Source of the DNA: Branchinecta lynchi
Taxonomy: Eukaryota; Arthropoda; Branchiopoda; Anostraca; Branchinectidae
NCBI GenBank assembly: GCA_023053575.1
Contig: JAKZAP010000018.1
Location: forward strand, 15,466,202 to 15,530,201
Direction of reading: 5' to 3'
DNA: 64,000 bases
In this document: positions 12,258-20,098 of the stretch, piece after piece
Layout of the letters: every line of letters begins with the position of its first letter
Numbering within the stretch: position 1 is the first letter of the stretch
Notes under the pieces: generated by a model
What the model saw: the letters and a program-made list of their open reading frames with translations, nothing else
What the model was told of the DNA's origin: nothing
Database searches by the model: none
Translations under genes and position numbers: made by a program

Positions 12258-13288
12258 ACCGTTAGATATGATTTGCAGTCAGCTTGGGCTGAAGGAATAT
12301 CTACGACAAACAACCGTGTGCAAGTCCCTACAACATAATGTGTGAACTTGCAGCAACACAGAGGAGAGGGATCTTAAAACAGTTTGCTTTCAAATGTAAG
12401 AGGCTTGGAACGAACGCTTGTGTCCCCGAAAATTTCATAGAGCTGTTGCTTACTCCCAAATTAGGTGTATAGTAAGTGGCAACGAGCCCACGAGAAGATG
12501 TACAGTGGTGGCCACCAAGCGAGCAACCCCTAGCATTTCACTTGCTGTGAAATGTGTTGGTAGTCCCTGCATGAATCTACATATAGATGTCTAATTTGTA
12601 ACCCACCGAACGGACAAGGCGACAGTGGAATAAAAGGAAAGCAACACAAGTAAAAATCAACATAAAGTACGACACTATAGACTGAATTACTAACTGGGTC
12701 TAAACAAATTATGAAAAGTATCATGTAGAGGATGAGTTGAATTAAAATGGATTACTAAGCCAGGGGCGTCGCTAGCCAAAAATTGAGGGGGGGGGGGGTG
12801 GCAGGGCGCCTACTAGCGCCCTGCCGCCCGTTTCAACTTTTCGTCTCATATGTGATAATAAAGCTCGTGATAACTGCTAGCGTTGAAGACTGAAGATTAG
12901 AAGTCTAGTTGTATCTCCGAGCTCAGAAGCGGTTTTAAGGGCTTGGGCGTGGGAGGTAAGTATCTTAAAATATACGACTGGCAGATGTCCGGAAGGCCCA
13001 AGAGTCATACCAGTTAGAAACAATACCCAAGAAACACAGAACTATGTCCGGAAAACTGTATATCAGACAGAACGAAAATAGGCCATGACTTTTTTGGGAC
13101 AAAACTCTACTACCCAGCAACAGAATTTCAAGCCTAAAATCCGAATGAAATGACACGACTTTCCAGTAAAAAGAGCCGACTATGAAAGGCGCCGCAGGCA
13201 AATTCTGGGGAATCCCGTATGATCATATGGAAAAGTTGAAATTTTTTCAACTTGATGATGAAAGTGCAGGAAATCCGGCCGGGAAATT

Positions 13289-14010
13289 CTAATAGTGTGC
13301 TCGCACTATAAACCGTGACAAGGCAGTAACAAGAAGACAGGACCGAAACAGGGGAGGACTCAAATCTAACGCAGCTTTTATTCCGATTGACAGTTTCTTC
13401 CGCCTGTGGGGTAGCATGTAGCAGGGGAGATATTTGTTCAGTACGGTTGGTCGGGACGCGTGATGCGAATTCACTTTTAAATGAGGCAATTTCGCGAGAA
13501 ATTTCGCCTCACTGTCCTCTAGCGCTGCAATTCGTTTTGTTAATTTGTCGCATTTAATGCACGGTAAAGGATCGCAAGGGGCATTAGGGCAGCGTTGTGA
13601 TGGGATTTTAACCGCAGGACTTGACACAATTTCCACGGCAGTAAGTGTTCTGGTCCTATAAGAGGGAGGGGTAATGGCTTGCTTCAGTAAGGCACTAGGA
13701 TGCGCCAAGCAGTCATTTGTTTCTAAACTGTAGGCAGCCTTCTTGGAGGATATTTCCAAAGAAGCGTCTGGAGAGATGTCTCTTCCTTGGAATGCTCATT
13801 TTGTCGTGAGTGGTCCAGTGATTGGAGAGGGGACTGGGGGGAAACTTTCGATTGTCAATTTAAGCATTTTCAACCGTGAGTCACCTTGTTGAAGGCTACC
13901 CCCGCGCAACGGTTGATTCCAGCATGGAATCACGAAGAACAACCGGAGCATTTCACCGAGTTAGTAGTAACGATGGCGTTACATTCGGGGCAGTATTGTT
14001 TCTTCGCCAT
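13289..14010 (-). pseudogene. LINE ORF1 relic with PHD-like zinc finger
   Basis: A - strand frame from the ATG at 14010 begins with a Cys-rich block (CPECNAIV, then KCSGCSS, then FHAG) resembling the PHD-type finger in ORF1 proteins of CR1/L2-like LINEs. Stops interrupt it. A 156-residue frame follows at 13759-13289 with CIKCDKLTKRIAALED, a short zinc-ligand pair next to a potential coiled coil. It is antisense to TAF5 and not a host gene. The exact clade is not determined. Confidence 0.5.
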
Positions 14011-14355
14011 AATATCAAGAATAGTGGAGTTCTTTCGTTAGGGTGCTTTGCGCTAAGGCTAACAAAGTGGTGCTAAAATGTCTTTCCACAAATCTCGCCC
14101 CTTCTTCATCCATGAAACATTGTGAAAAAATTGTTTTCGGTACCTGTGCGCGCCGAGTGATTTCTTAAAAACTCCAGAATTTGTCGTTGCCACTGTATTC
14201 AATACATCTGCAAGTAGAATTCGCAAGCACGTTGAGCGCGCACACGTCGGATGAAGAGGGTGTCTCGTGTTATGTGGGAGGGGTCAACCTCCAGGAGCTC
14301 ATTTTCTTGATTGGTTGAGGGTCTTCGTCTTGCTCTGACCCTTTTTCTTTTTTAG

Positions 14356-15024
14356 GATGACGTCATTAAACTACGTAGTGTCGTCAGGAGTGATCAGATT
14401 TACGGCAACGAATTCGTCGACTCCCTTAAAAACGCTGACTACACAATCCGCATGTCCAAAGACGTCTATGGCTCCTTAAAGCGCTTCTTCGGCGATCAGT
14501 CAAACAAAGCTGTGTCAACAACGATTCGCGATCATATCCAAATCGACACGCATGACGGCATGCCACGAAGCAAAGAAACAGTTGATGCTCTGATTGGCTC
14601 CCGAATCGGCGAATCATCGGCCGCCGAGAATAAAACCAAAATATATTACGGCCTCTTGCGAGAACCAGACATTCAGTTTTCGGCTGTGGAATTAGATGAT
14701 ACTGAGAACGGCGAAGTTGGTCCGGACGGAGAAAAACCGAAAAAGAAAAAAGTTAAGAAAGACTCGCTTTTCGGAAAAAAATCAAAAAACGATCCGAACG
14801 CCCCGCCGAATAATCGGATTCCACTCCCGGATTTGAGAGAGGTGGACATTGCAGAAAAGAAGAGGGCGGCAAGGGAGGGAGAGAAGAGGGTTGCACTCGG
14901 TGCGGACAGTTTACCCTCTATTTGCTTCTATACAATGATGAACGCTAGTGAGACAGTGACCTGTGTTGAAATCGCGGAAGATTCTAGCTTACTAGCCGCT
15001 GGATTTGCCGATTCGTCGTTAAAG
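14356..15024 (+). CDS. TAF5: TAF5 coding exon 2 (NTD2 end, linker, first WD40 blade)
   Basis: The exon encodes residues 138-360. The acceptor is TTTTTTAG|GATGAC and the donor AAAG|GTACCG, phase 0 at both ends. It holds the second half of NTD2 through the highly conserved DGMPRSKETVDALIGS, then KIYYGLLREPDI. A lysine-rich linker (KPKKKKVKKD, a likely nuclear localisation signal) is followed by DPNAPPNNRIPLPDL and the first WD40 strand set around LPSICFYTMMNA and LLAAGFADSSLKV. These blocks are diagnostic of TAF5. The ATG-started frame at 14452 is simply the internal part of this exon. The assembly gap begins only 28 bp after the donor. Confidence 0.95.
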
Positions 15025-15052
15025 GTACCGTATCTAATTCCCAAAACATAAG

Positions 15053-15152
15053 NNNNNNNNNNNNNNNNNNNNNNNNNNNNNNNNNNNNNNNNNNNNNNNN
15101 NNNNNNNNNNNNNNNNNNNNNNNNNNNNNNNNNNNNNNNNNNNNNNNNNNNN
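15053..15152. other. Assembly gap (100 N)
   Basis: Exactly 100 N, probably of unknown true length. It truncates the Polinton capsid gene and hides the left terminal inverted repeat and its junction with TAF5 intron 2. Confidence 0.98.
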
Positions 15153-15908
15153 CCAGGATAAATACTCGATTACTACTTTGAAATTAGTATTTCCATTTCT
15201 TATAATCATGTTGTTATCATCATTTCTTCTTAGAAATAATTTATGCGATGCACCTCTGAAGAATCGTTTGTTTCCTTTCAGAAATCCAAACAATTCTGAT
15301 AATGGTAAATACATATTTACTAATTTACTGCTCTTTGTTCTGTTATATCTTTTTTCAAATCCTTTATTATAATTATTATTATTTCTCAAACTGACTGTTC
15401 CACCCCCTGCTGCAGCCCCTGCAGCCCCTGCTACTACTGGAGTTGCAGTAAACGAAGCAATAACAGGATTAATTTCTTTTCCTTGATTATAATCCTTATA
15501 CCAGAAATGATTTCTTGCTGCACTTCTAGAATAATCATCAGAGTATTCAATCAACTTTGTAACGGTAGTTGTAATACCAACATGATTAATTTTTTCAACC
15601 GATTCATCGTTTATTACATACTCAGCGGTACTGAATAAATTAAATCCATTATTCGTTAAAGTAGCAACATCGGTTGCAGCTATAGGAGTCCCATCTTCGT
15701 TTACTATTCTTACACTGACATCAAGATAACTTTCACTTGGATAAAACCAGGAATCTAATTTCTTTGTTACGAATTCAAACTCTGATTTATTAGATACATT
15801 CACATCTGTTTCTCGAATTTCTTTAAATTCATATTTAACCACTGTATCATCCACAAGCGGTTCGTCAAATATATTCCATTGCGGACTGATAACTTTATTT
15901 ACTGCCAT
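15153..15908 (-). CDS. Polinton major capsid protein (double jelly roll), 3' truncated
   Basis: The N-terminal 252 residues are present; the gene then runs into the assembly gap. Family members are around 500-600 residues, so roughly half is missing. Diagnostic Polinton capsid features are an opening acidic segment (DEPLVDDTVVKYEF), then FYPSESYLDVSVRIV, ATLTNNGFNLFSTAEYVIND, and the block around KLIEYSDDYSRSAARNHFWY. A Gly/Ala stretch near residue 165 is a surface-loop candidate. The start is in TATATAAATGG, the common start motif of this element. The product would form the trimeric hexon of an icosahedral capsid. A frame that appears to continue through the N run into TAF5 exon 2 is an artefact. 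Confidence 0.88.
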
Positions 15909-15938
15909 TTATATAAGAAAGAAATTATTAAATAAAAC

Positions 15939-16295
15939 TTATTTCAGAATCTTTAATCCATTTCCAGTCATTAACGTTTTGATCAAGTCCTGACTTCTTT
16001 GATTTAAAATCCTTTTATTTGTACCGATAAGATCCTTCATCGATTTTTTGTTTCCAATTACATCAATGAGTTCCTTCTTGTTTACATCGATCAGATCTTT
16101 CCCATATTCTATTGCTCTGTTTTTCAACAACTCAAATCTCGGTTTAATAATATTATTATACATTGACATAGCCCCATCTTTTATTTGTTTTGCTGACGTT
16201 TGAAATAACTGGGAATTAACAATGTTTTTGAATACACTACCGATTCCACTTCCATACTGCTTTTTATAAAGTAATCGCTTATTATTAATCAACAT
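15939..16295 (-). CDS. Small basic Polinton protein, possible minor virion protein
   Basis: 118 residues, Lys-rich, with GSGIGSVFKNIVNSQLF near residues 16-32, then mostly predicted helix with DVNKKELIDVIGNKKSM and KTLMTGNGLKILK. It lies between the capsid and penton-like genes, starts at CCTATAAATG and ends about 30 bp before the capsid gene. Its position and Gly-rich start recall small adenovirus-type core/cement proteins (pVI/pX-like), but that is inference; I do not recognise a defined family. Confidence 0.6.
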   Translation of the reverse strand: MLINNKRLLYKKQYGSGIGSVFKNIVNSQLFQTSAKQIKDGAMSMYNNIIKPRFELLKNRAIEYGKDLIDVNKKELIDVIGNKKSMKDLIGTNKRILNQRSQDLIKTLMTGNGLKILK

Positions 16296-16327
16296 TTATA
16301 GGTAAATAATTTTATTTCACTAATCCT

Positions 16328-17050
16328 TTAAGCTTTTCTTAAATGCAGTACGTATCCAACGTTATCACCATTCAAATCGATAGGTCTTCCCAACTGATCA
16401 GTAATTGTCATTCTCAAGGAGTAAATAAAGTCTTTTGTATTAATAGGAAGGTAGATTAATTGTCTAGGATTCTCAACAATTTGACAACCCGGTTCTGTAT
16501 TAGGAACAAATGTCCAAATGACATCTGATTTACTTTTGTTTACGATAGAACTGTTTACGAGAGAGCAGTGAATTTGAATTTTATCAACGCTTCTTGTTAT
16601 ATTAGGAAGCTTTGTACCTTCATTGATTTTCTTAGATATCTCACTATCCTTCTCAAATCCTAAAATCTGACACAAGTCACTATTAAATATAAACACATAT
16701 TTTTCTTGTAATAGTATGACAAATCTCATAGATGCTGGATTGGATGAAATTACAATAGGACATTTATCTTTTGGGGTATCAAAATACTGACACAAAAAAT
16801 AATTCAAACAATCATCGTTATACATCCCATTAGGAATAGTAACATTCATCCATTCTGTTGCATTATTATCTTCATCTTTCCTGTATTGAAATGTATTATT
16901 TCCAAATTTATCACTTATATTATGCCATGAATACCACAAAGTACACTGATTCAAACCTATTTCATAATCCCAATTACGATTCAATTCGATTGGTTGACTA
17001 AATGTTATATCAATGATACTTTCATTACCTTCAATGTTTAACAACACCAT
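16328..17050 (-). CDS. Polinton minor capsid (penton-like) protein
   Basis: 240 residues, a single-jelly-roll candidate forming the pentameric vertices. Features seen: an N-terminal IDITFSQPIELNRNWDYEIG, an NGMYND turn, FNSDLCQILGFEK in the middle, the RSVDKIQIHCSLV strand, and a C-terminal NPRQLIYLPI with SLRMTITDQLGRPIDLNG. These are typical of Polinton minor capsid proteins, with roughly normal length. The ATG is embedded in CTAATAAATGG, and that motif overlaps the stop codon (17054-17056) of the upstream frame, so the genes are packed end to end. Confidence 0.85.
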   Translation of the reverse strand: MVLLNIEGNESIIDITFSQPIELNRNWDYEIGLNQCTLWYSWHNISDKFGNNTFQYRKDEDNNATEWMNVTIPNGMYNDDCLNYFLCQYFDTPKDKCPIVISSNPASMRFVILLQEKYVFIFNSDLCQILGFEKDSEISKKINEGTKLPNITRSVDKIQIHCSLVNSSIVNKSKSDVIWTFVPNTEPGCQIVENPRQLIYLPINTKDFIYSLRMTITDQLGRPIDLNGDNVGYVLHLRKA

Positions 17051-17053
17051 TTA

Positions 17054-17356
17054 TTAGAAATAATTTTTATATATTGAATTGTAATTTCTCTTCGTAAGAA
17101 ATTTATTTCGCATTAACGAATCCAAAATATCAATAGCTTCATTTCTCACCTCATCAGATGTATTTCCGTTTACTCTGCTACCTATCAAAGTGTATAATTT
17201 TGAAATCATTTCATCACAATTCATAAATATTCCAGTTCCTTGTTGTCTGATAAAGGGTATACTAGATTGAATTTTTCTTAATCTATCCTTATAGTCTTGT
17301 ATAAATAAAATAATTTTATCATACTTTTCAGACCACCATAACTTTGACTTATAGGT
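17054..17356 (-). pseudogene. -1-frame continuation of the coiled-coil gene
   Basis: From a TGA at 17356 to the TAA at 17054 a - strand frame stays open for about 98 codons. It reads sensibly (KLWWSEKYDKIILF, then FIRQQGTGIFMNCDEM, ending NYNSIYKNYF). It has no start-motif ATG and lies in the -1 frame relative to the ORF ending at 17278. It is most simply the C-terminal half of the same protein, separated by a one-base shift. No canonical slippery heptamer lies in correct phase in the overlap, so a real frameshift mutation is favoured over programmed shifting. Confidence 0.6.
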
Positions 17357-17856
17357 GTTAATTCAGCCAAAGCATCTTCTATATTCTCTGGGTTATCATA
17401 ATAAAAATGAGGCATCTCAAAATATTCCCCTTCATATCTTCTATGATTATCTCTATATTTCACATTAAGTGCTTTTAATAACTCTTTATCAACACCTTCA
17501 TTCAGATCAACAACTTTTATACTTGTTGGAGATGCTTCTAAAGCGGTTGACTGCATTTCTACCCCTGAAACTGGAAGCTGATATGGTTGATTCGTTTCAC
17601 CTATCTGGAGAAGCCTTGTTCTTGAACTATCATCACCTTCCTGTAGTTTATTTATGATCATTTCAGTGTTCTCTTGTAATTTTTTGATGGTGTCTTTAGT
17701 GTTTTCTTTTTGTGCTATAATAACTGGAGCGTTTAACTCTGAAGCATATTCCCGAAATCCTGCCTTCTCCATCTCATTTTGTTGAACCTTTCTTCTCTGA
17801 ACTTCTCTGTTCTTCACTATATCCGATAACATATCACTCAAGCGTCTTGAATCCAT
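17278..17856 (-). CDS. Polinton coiled-coil protein of unknown function (5' part)
   Basis: 192 residues, beginning at the ATG in TATATAAATGG. Residues about 1-75 are strongly charged and heptad-like (KNREVQRRKVQQNEMEKAG, later KENTKDTIKKLQENTEM), predicting a coiled coil. The second half holds NEGVDKELLKALNVKYRDN and EMPHFYYDNPENIEDALAEL, a pattern I associate with conserved Polinton accessory proteins without a known role. The C-terminus is lost to a -1 shift near 17300-17350 (see 17054-17356). It lies directly downstream of the integrase, with a 16-bp gap. Confidence 0.65.
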   Translation of the reverse strand: MDSRRLSDMLSDIVKNREVQRRKVQQNEMEKAGFREYASELNAPVIIAQKENTKDTIKKLQENTEMIINKLQEGDDSSRTRLLQIGETNQPYQLPVSGVEMQSTALEASPTSIKVVDLNEGVDKELLKALNVKYRDNHRRYEGEYFEMPHFYYDNPENIEDALAELTPISQSYGGLKSMIKLFYLYKTIRID

Positions 17857-17872
17857 TTATATACAAGTAATT

Positions 17873-18811
17873 TTATTTCATAATAAATTTTGAAAGTTCT
17901 TTTTCATAAAACCCTCCTTGAATTAATTCCCCACTTTTGTCAGATATTTCATAAGTAATGGGAATGGTAGGTCTGATGGTTGCTATCTGAAATACTTCAT
18001 CCGTATAATTAGGTAAATATCCTTTATCGAAAATACTTTTTTCTTTTTTAATTCTGACTAAATCCCCTACTTTGACGTTTCCTGTGATTTTGTAGTCATC
18101 TACTGGAGGAAACAGAGCACTAAAAACCTTTTTCTGATTAACCTTTTTACTAGCATCAACTGGTTTCATTTGTATTGAACGGTGGTACGAGTTATTATAA
18201 TTACTCACAAATAAAGGTAAAATATCAATCCAATTAGTAGTGTTATTGTGAGTGAAATATTTCCATAACTTTTCTTTTAGCGTTCTGTTGAATCGTTCTA
18301 CAATTTGCGCTTTCAATTCGCTTTCAGATGCAAACCAGTGTATGCCGCTATTTTTCAAAAAAGATTGAACATTTCTCATCACAAATTCTTTACCTTTATC
18401 AGTTTGTAGTTTCTTAGGAATTCTTTCTTTAAATATAACACTGAATGCTTTTATTATTTCAGCACCCGTTTTGTCTTTCAGAGGGATACACCAAGCATAT
18501 TTACTAAAGCAATCAATAACAGTTAAAATGTAATTTGTTTTATTATTTTCTTTTTTATATTTCTGCATGTCAACTAAATCAGCTTGCCATTGCTCATCAA
18601 CATAGTGAACATACACTCGCCTCCTTTCAAAGTTATGATAGGAAGGTTTGTGTAACGTATACACATTCTCATTTTGCAACACATTTTTTATTTTATCCTT
18701 GGAAACCTTAACACCATTTTCTTTTAATTTTCTGTAAATATCATCCACACCTGAATAATTAGAATAATACGTCTTTAAAATATCTGTTTCTGCGTTGAGG
18801 TTTTTTTTAAA
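17873..18811 (-). CDS. Polinton integrase (rve/DDE), lacking its own ATG
   Basis: Retroviral-type integrase that inserts the element into host DNA. The catalytic triad is visible: D in WQADLVDM, D in LQTDKGKEF and E in IVERFNRTLK, with 33 residues between the last two. The N-terminal helical region (YYSNYSGVDDIYRKLKENG, then KNVLQNENVYTLHKP) and the C-terminal SH3-like part (VGDLVRIKKEK) are present. The frame has no ATG before the active-site region; the nominal start at 18844 is a TTG. It overlaps the zinc-ribbon ORF (18775-18942) in the -1 frame across U_UUA_AAA at 18805-18811. The likely product is therefore a zinc-ribbon-integrase fusion made by frameshifting. An indel in the 8-A run is the alternative. 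Confidence 0.88.
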   Translation of the reverse strand, partial: FKKNLNAETDILKTYYSNYSGVDDIYRKLKENGVKVSKDKIKNVLQNENVYTLHKPSYHNFERRRVYVHYVDEQWQADLVDMQKYKKENNKTNYILTVIDCFSKYAWCIPLKDKTGAEIIKAFSVIFKERIPKKLQTDKGKEFVMRNVQSFLKNSGIHWFASESELKAQIVERFNRTLKEKLWKYFTHNNTTNWIDILPLFVSNYNNSYHRSIQMKPVDASKKVNQKKVFSALFPPVDDYKITGNVKVGDLVRIKKEKSIFDKGYLPNYTDEVFQIATIRPTIPITYEISDKSGELIQGGFYEKELSKFIMK

Positions 18812-18942
18812 AAGCGATTTTTCCTCGATCCGCAAATAACACAATTCCCTTTCAGCATTGGAACATAATTTTTTTGTGACACTGCCTTAAACATTGATTC
18901 AGTATCAGTGCTCTTTTTACATTTCATACAATAAATCTCCAT
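18775..18942 (-). CDS. Zinc-ribbon (DUF5679-like) protein, 55 aa
   Basis: A short ORF starting at CTAATAAATGG. It has two CxxC knuckles: CMKC at residues 5-8 and CVIC at 34-37, the latter within LKGNCVICGSRKNRF. The pattern (YCxKC near the start, KGxCxxCG later) is that of DUF5679-like zinc ribbons carried by Polintons and adintoviruses, where they are often fused to other virion domains. Here the only downstream partner is the integrase in the -1 frame. If the ribosome slips at 18805-18811, the ribbon becomes the integrase N-terminus, a position where retroviral integrases also carry a zinc-binding domain. Confidence 0.72.
   Translation of the reverse strand: MEIYCMKCKKSTDTESMFKAVSQKNYVPMLKGNCVICGSRKNRFLKKTSTQKQIF
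18805..18811 (-). promoter_or_regulatory. Candidate -1 frameshift site U_UUA_AAA
   Basis: In the zinc-ribbon frame the codons TTA AAA are preceded by T, giving TTTAAAA in the X_XXY_YYZ phase, followed by more A. Slipping by -1 enters the integrase frame. The site lies 10 codons before the zero-frame stop. Confidence 0.6.
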
Positions 18943-18959
18943 TTATTAGAAAACAATTT

Positions 18960-19367
18960 TTATAAACGAAAAGCTACCAACTTCATTTTGCGCTGGATGT
19001 AGGAAATGCAGTGAAAACCACAGTTTAATTCATCTATATTTTGAACAGCAAGATTTTCATAAGCTATTTTTTTCTTTGAATTTTTTAGATATTTAACTAT
19101 TTCTTTTCCTGGAGGAATACCGAAAGAATCAAAAAATTCGACATAGGGGGATTCAGGTAGATTACAATAGGCAACCCAATGTGTTCCAGGCATTCCACGT
19201 TTGTCATAGTTGATTACACCACATTCCGAATCGTTTATATGTTTGGGTAGCGTATCTAAAGAGAAAACACCTCGAAACTGTGGTATACTCCCTAATGCAT
19301 CCATAATATCAAAATTAGTTAGAGGTCCTACTTTACTTTTGCTTCTTTTTTGATGTCCCCGTTTTTT
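18960..19367 (-). CDS. Adenain-like cysteine protease
   Basis: Maturation protease of the C5/adenain type, expected to process virion precursors. Counting from the ATG at 19304, the catalytic set is H42 (GTHWVAY), D59 (FFDSFG), Q88 and C95 (NCGFHC). The usual N-terminal block extends upstream of that ATG: GPLTNFDI precedes it in frame, and this block normally opens Polinton proteases. The ATG at 19304 lacks the TAAATG start signal. The frame is open back to a TAG at about 19377 and overlaps the AT-hook gene in the -1 frame, with A_AAA_AAC at 19361-19367. Expression as a C-terminal extension of the AT-hook protein is the favoured reading; internal initiation at 19304 would cut the conserved block. 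Confidence 0.85.
   Translation of the reverse strand, partial: KKRGHQKRSKSKVGPLTNFDIMDALGSIPQFRGVFSLDTLPKHINDSECGVINYDKRGMPGTHWVAYCNLPESPYVEFFDSFGIPPGKEIVKYLKNSKKKIAYENLAVQNIDELNCGFHCISYIQRKMKLVAFRL
19308..19367 (-). promoter_or_regulatory. Candidate -1 frameshift signal: A_AAA_AAC plus stem
   Basis: The heptamer at 19361-19367 is in the exact zero-frame phase (codons AAA AAC after an A). A 6-nt spacer follows, then ATCAAAA (19348-19354), which can pair with TTTTGAT (19308-19314) into a 7-bp A/U-rich stem with a 33-nt loop. The heptamer is 11 codons before the zero-frame stop at 19328-19330. Confidence 0.65.
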
Positions 19368-20068
19368 GACTTCCTAGGCCTTCCACGTACCCCATTACCG
19401 ACAACTTTTTGTGTTCCAGGAAGTGTTAGCGCTCCACCTGTGTTGACATCATCGGTTTCCTTCCTAGGCCTTCCACGTACCCCATTACCCACAACTTTTT
19501 GTGTTCCAGGAAGTTTAAGCGCTCCACCTATGTTGACATCATCGGTTTCCTTCCCACGTAACCCATTACCCACAACTTTTTGTGTTCCAGGAAGTTTTAG
19601 CGCACCACCTGTGTTGACATCATCGGTTTTTTCCTTCTTAGGTCTACCACGTACACCATTACCGGTAACTTTTTGTGTTCCAGGAAGTTTTAGCGCACCA
19701 CCTGTGTTGGTCATTTTATCCATAATTTTCTTACCAGCGAATGTACCCAAAGCAGCAGCACCACTTGTTAAAGCTGCCTTACCAAGGGTAATTGCTAGCG
19801 GTATTAAAAATGGAAGTAATCCACCTTTTTGAATCGCTTCTCTCATCTGCTTGTATGATACATCAATATCACAACCCTTATTATTCATTTTACAGGTTTC
19901 AATTTTATCAATTTGTCGTTTACTTAAAAGTAACTTAACTGGTTCTCGTTCATTTTGTCTACTATGACTAACACGTATCTGACATTTTTGTTTAGCATCA
20001 AAGCATTTCTTCAGCTTTCCTTTCTGAAGCTTTGACAAATAAACTGTATACTCCATTGTTTCAACCAT
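19328..20068 (-). CDS. Polinton virion protein with hydrophobic segment and AT-hook repeats
   Basis: 246 residues, starting at CTAATAAATGG. Residues 1-80 hold repeated beta-like segments (YTVYLSKLQKGKL, VKLLLSKRQIDKI). Residues 84-112 are hydrophobic (LLPFLIPLAITLGKAALTSG). Both are typical of the pX/pVI-like minor capsid protein of Polintons. Residues 121-233 hold four tandem copies of a roughly 30-residue unit, TGGALKLPGTQKVVGNG followed by VRGRPRK. The RGRP cores at 140-143, 198-201 and 228-231 are AT-hook motifs; the second unit has lost its hook. DNA binding inside the virion is inferred. The C-terminus overlaps the protease frame. The long + strand frame at 19350-19832 is the antisense shadow of the repeats. 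Confidence 0.8.
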   Translation of the reverse strand: MVETMEYTVYLSKLQKGKLKKCFDAKQKCQIRVSHSRQNEREPVKLLLSKRQIDKIETCKMNNKGCDIDVSYKQMREAIQKGGLLPFLIPLAITLGKAALTSGAAALGTFAGKKIMDKMTNTGGALKLPGTQKVTGNGVRGRPKKEKTDDVNTGGALKLPGTQKVVGNGLRGKETDDVNIGGALKLPGTQKVVGNGVRGRPRKETDDVNTGGALTLPGTQKVVGNGVRGRPRKSKNGDIKKEAKVK

Positions 20069-20098
20069 TTATTAGGGAATTAATTTATCTTATAAAAT

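Larger units (their letters stand above)
10455..14355. other. TAF5 intron 1: repeat-filled
   Basis: Contains a hammerhead-like motif at 10940-10978, a fragment of the 3-bp-TSD MITE family at about 11441-11505, a short palindrome at 12171-12257, a LINE 3'UTR scrap at 12600-12720, a hAT MITE end at 12763-12830 (CAGGGGCGTCGCTAGCC plus a G run) and a LINE ORF1 relic at 13289-14010. No host exon is seen in it. Confidence 0.6.

Noticed and set aside
14928..15908. A single 326-residue - strand ORF crossing the N gap
   Set aside because: The N run is read as X residues. The part left of the gap is antisense to TAF5 exon 2; only 15153-15908 is capsid gene.
18805..18811. Treating the integrase break simply as a dead frameshift
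   Set aside because: Possible because of the 8-A run, but the matching arrangement at the protease and the absence of start motifs on both downstream frames make programmed shifting at least as likely. Kept as a hypothesis.
17873..18844. Integrase as evidence of an endogenous retrovirus or LTR element
   Set aside because: No gag, RT or LTRs adjoin it; neighbours are Polinton capsid, protease, ATPase and PolB genes.
19350..19832. 160-residue + strand ORF with repeated LPTTFCVPGS
   Set aside because: It is the antisense shadow of the in-frame tandem repeats of the AT-hook virion gene.
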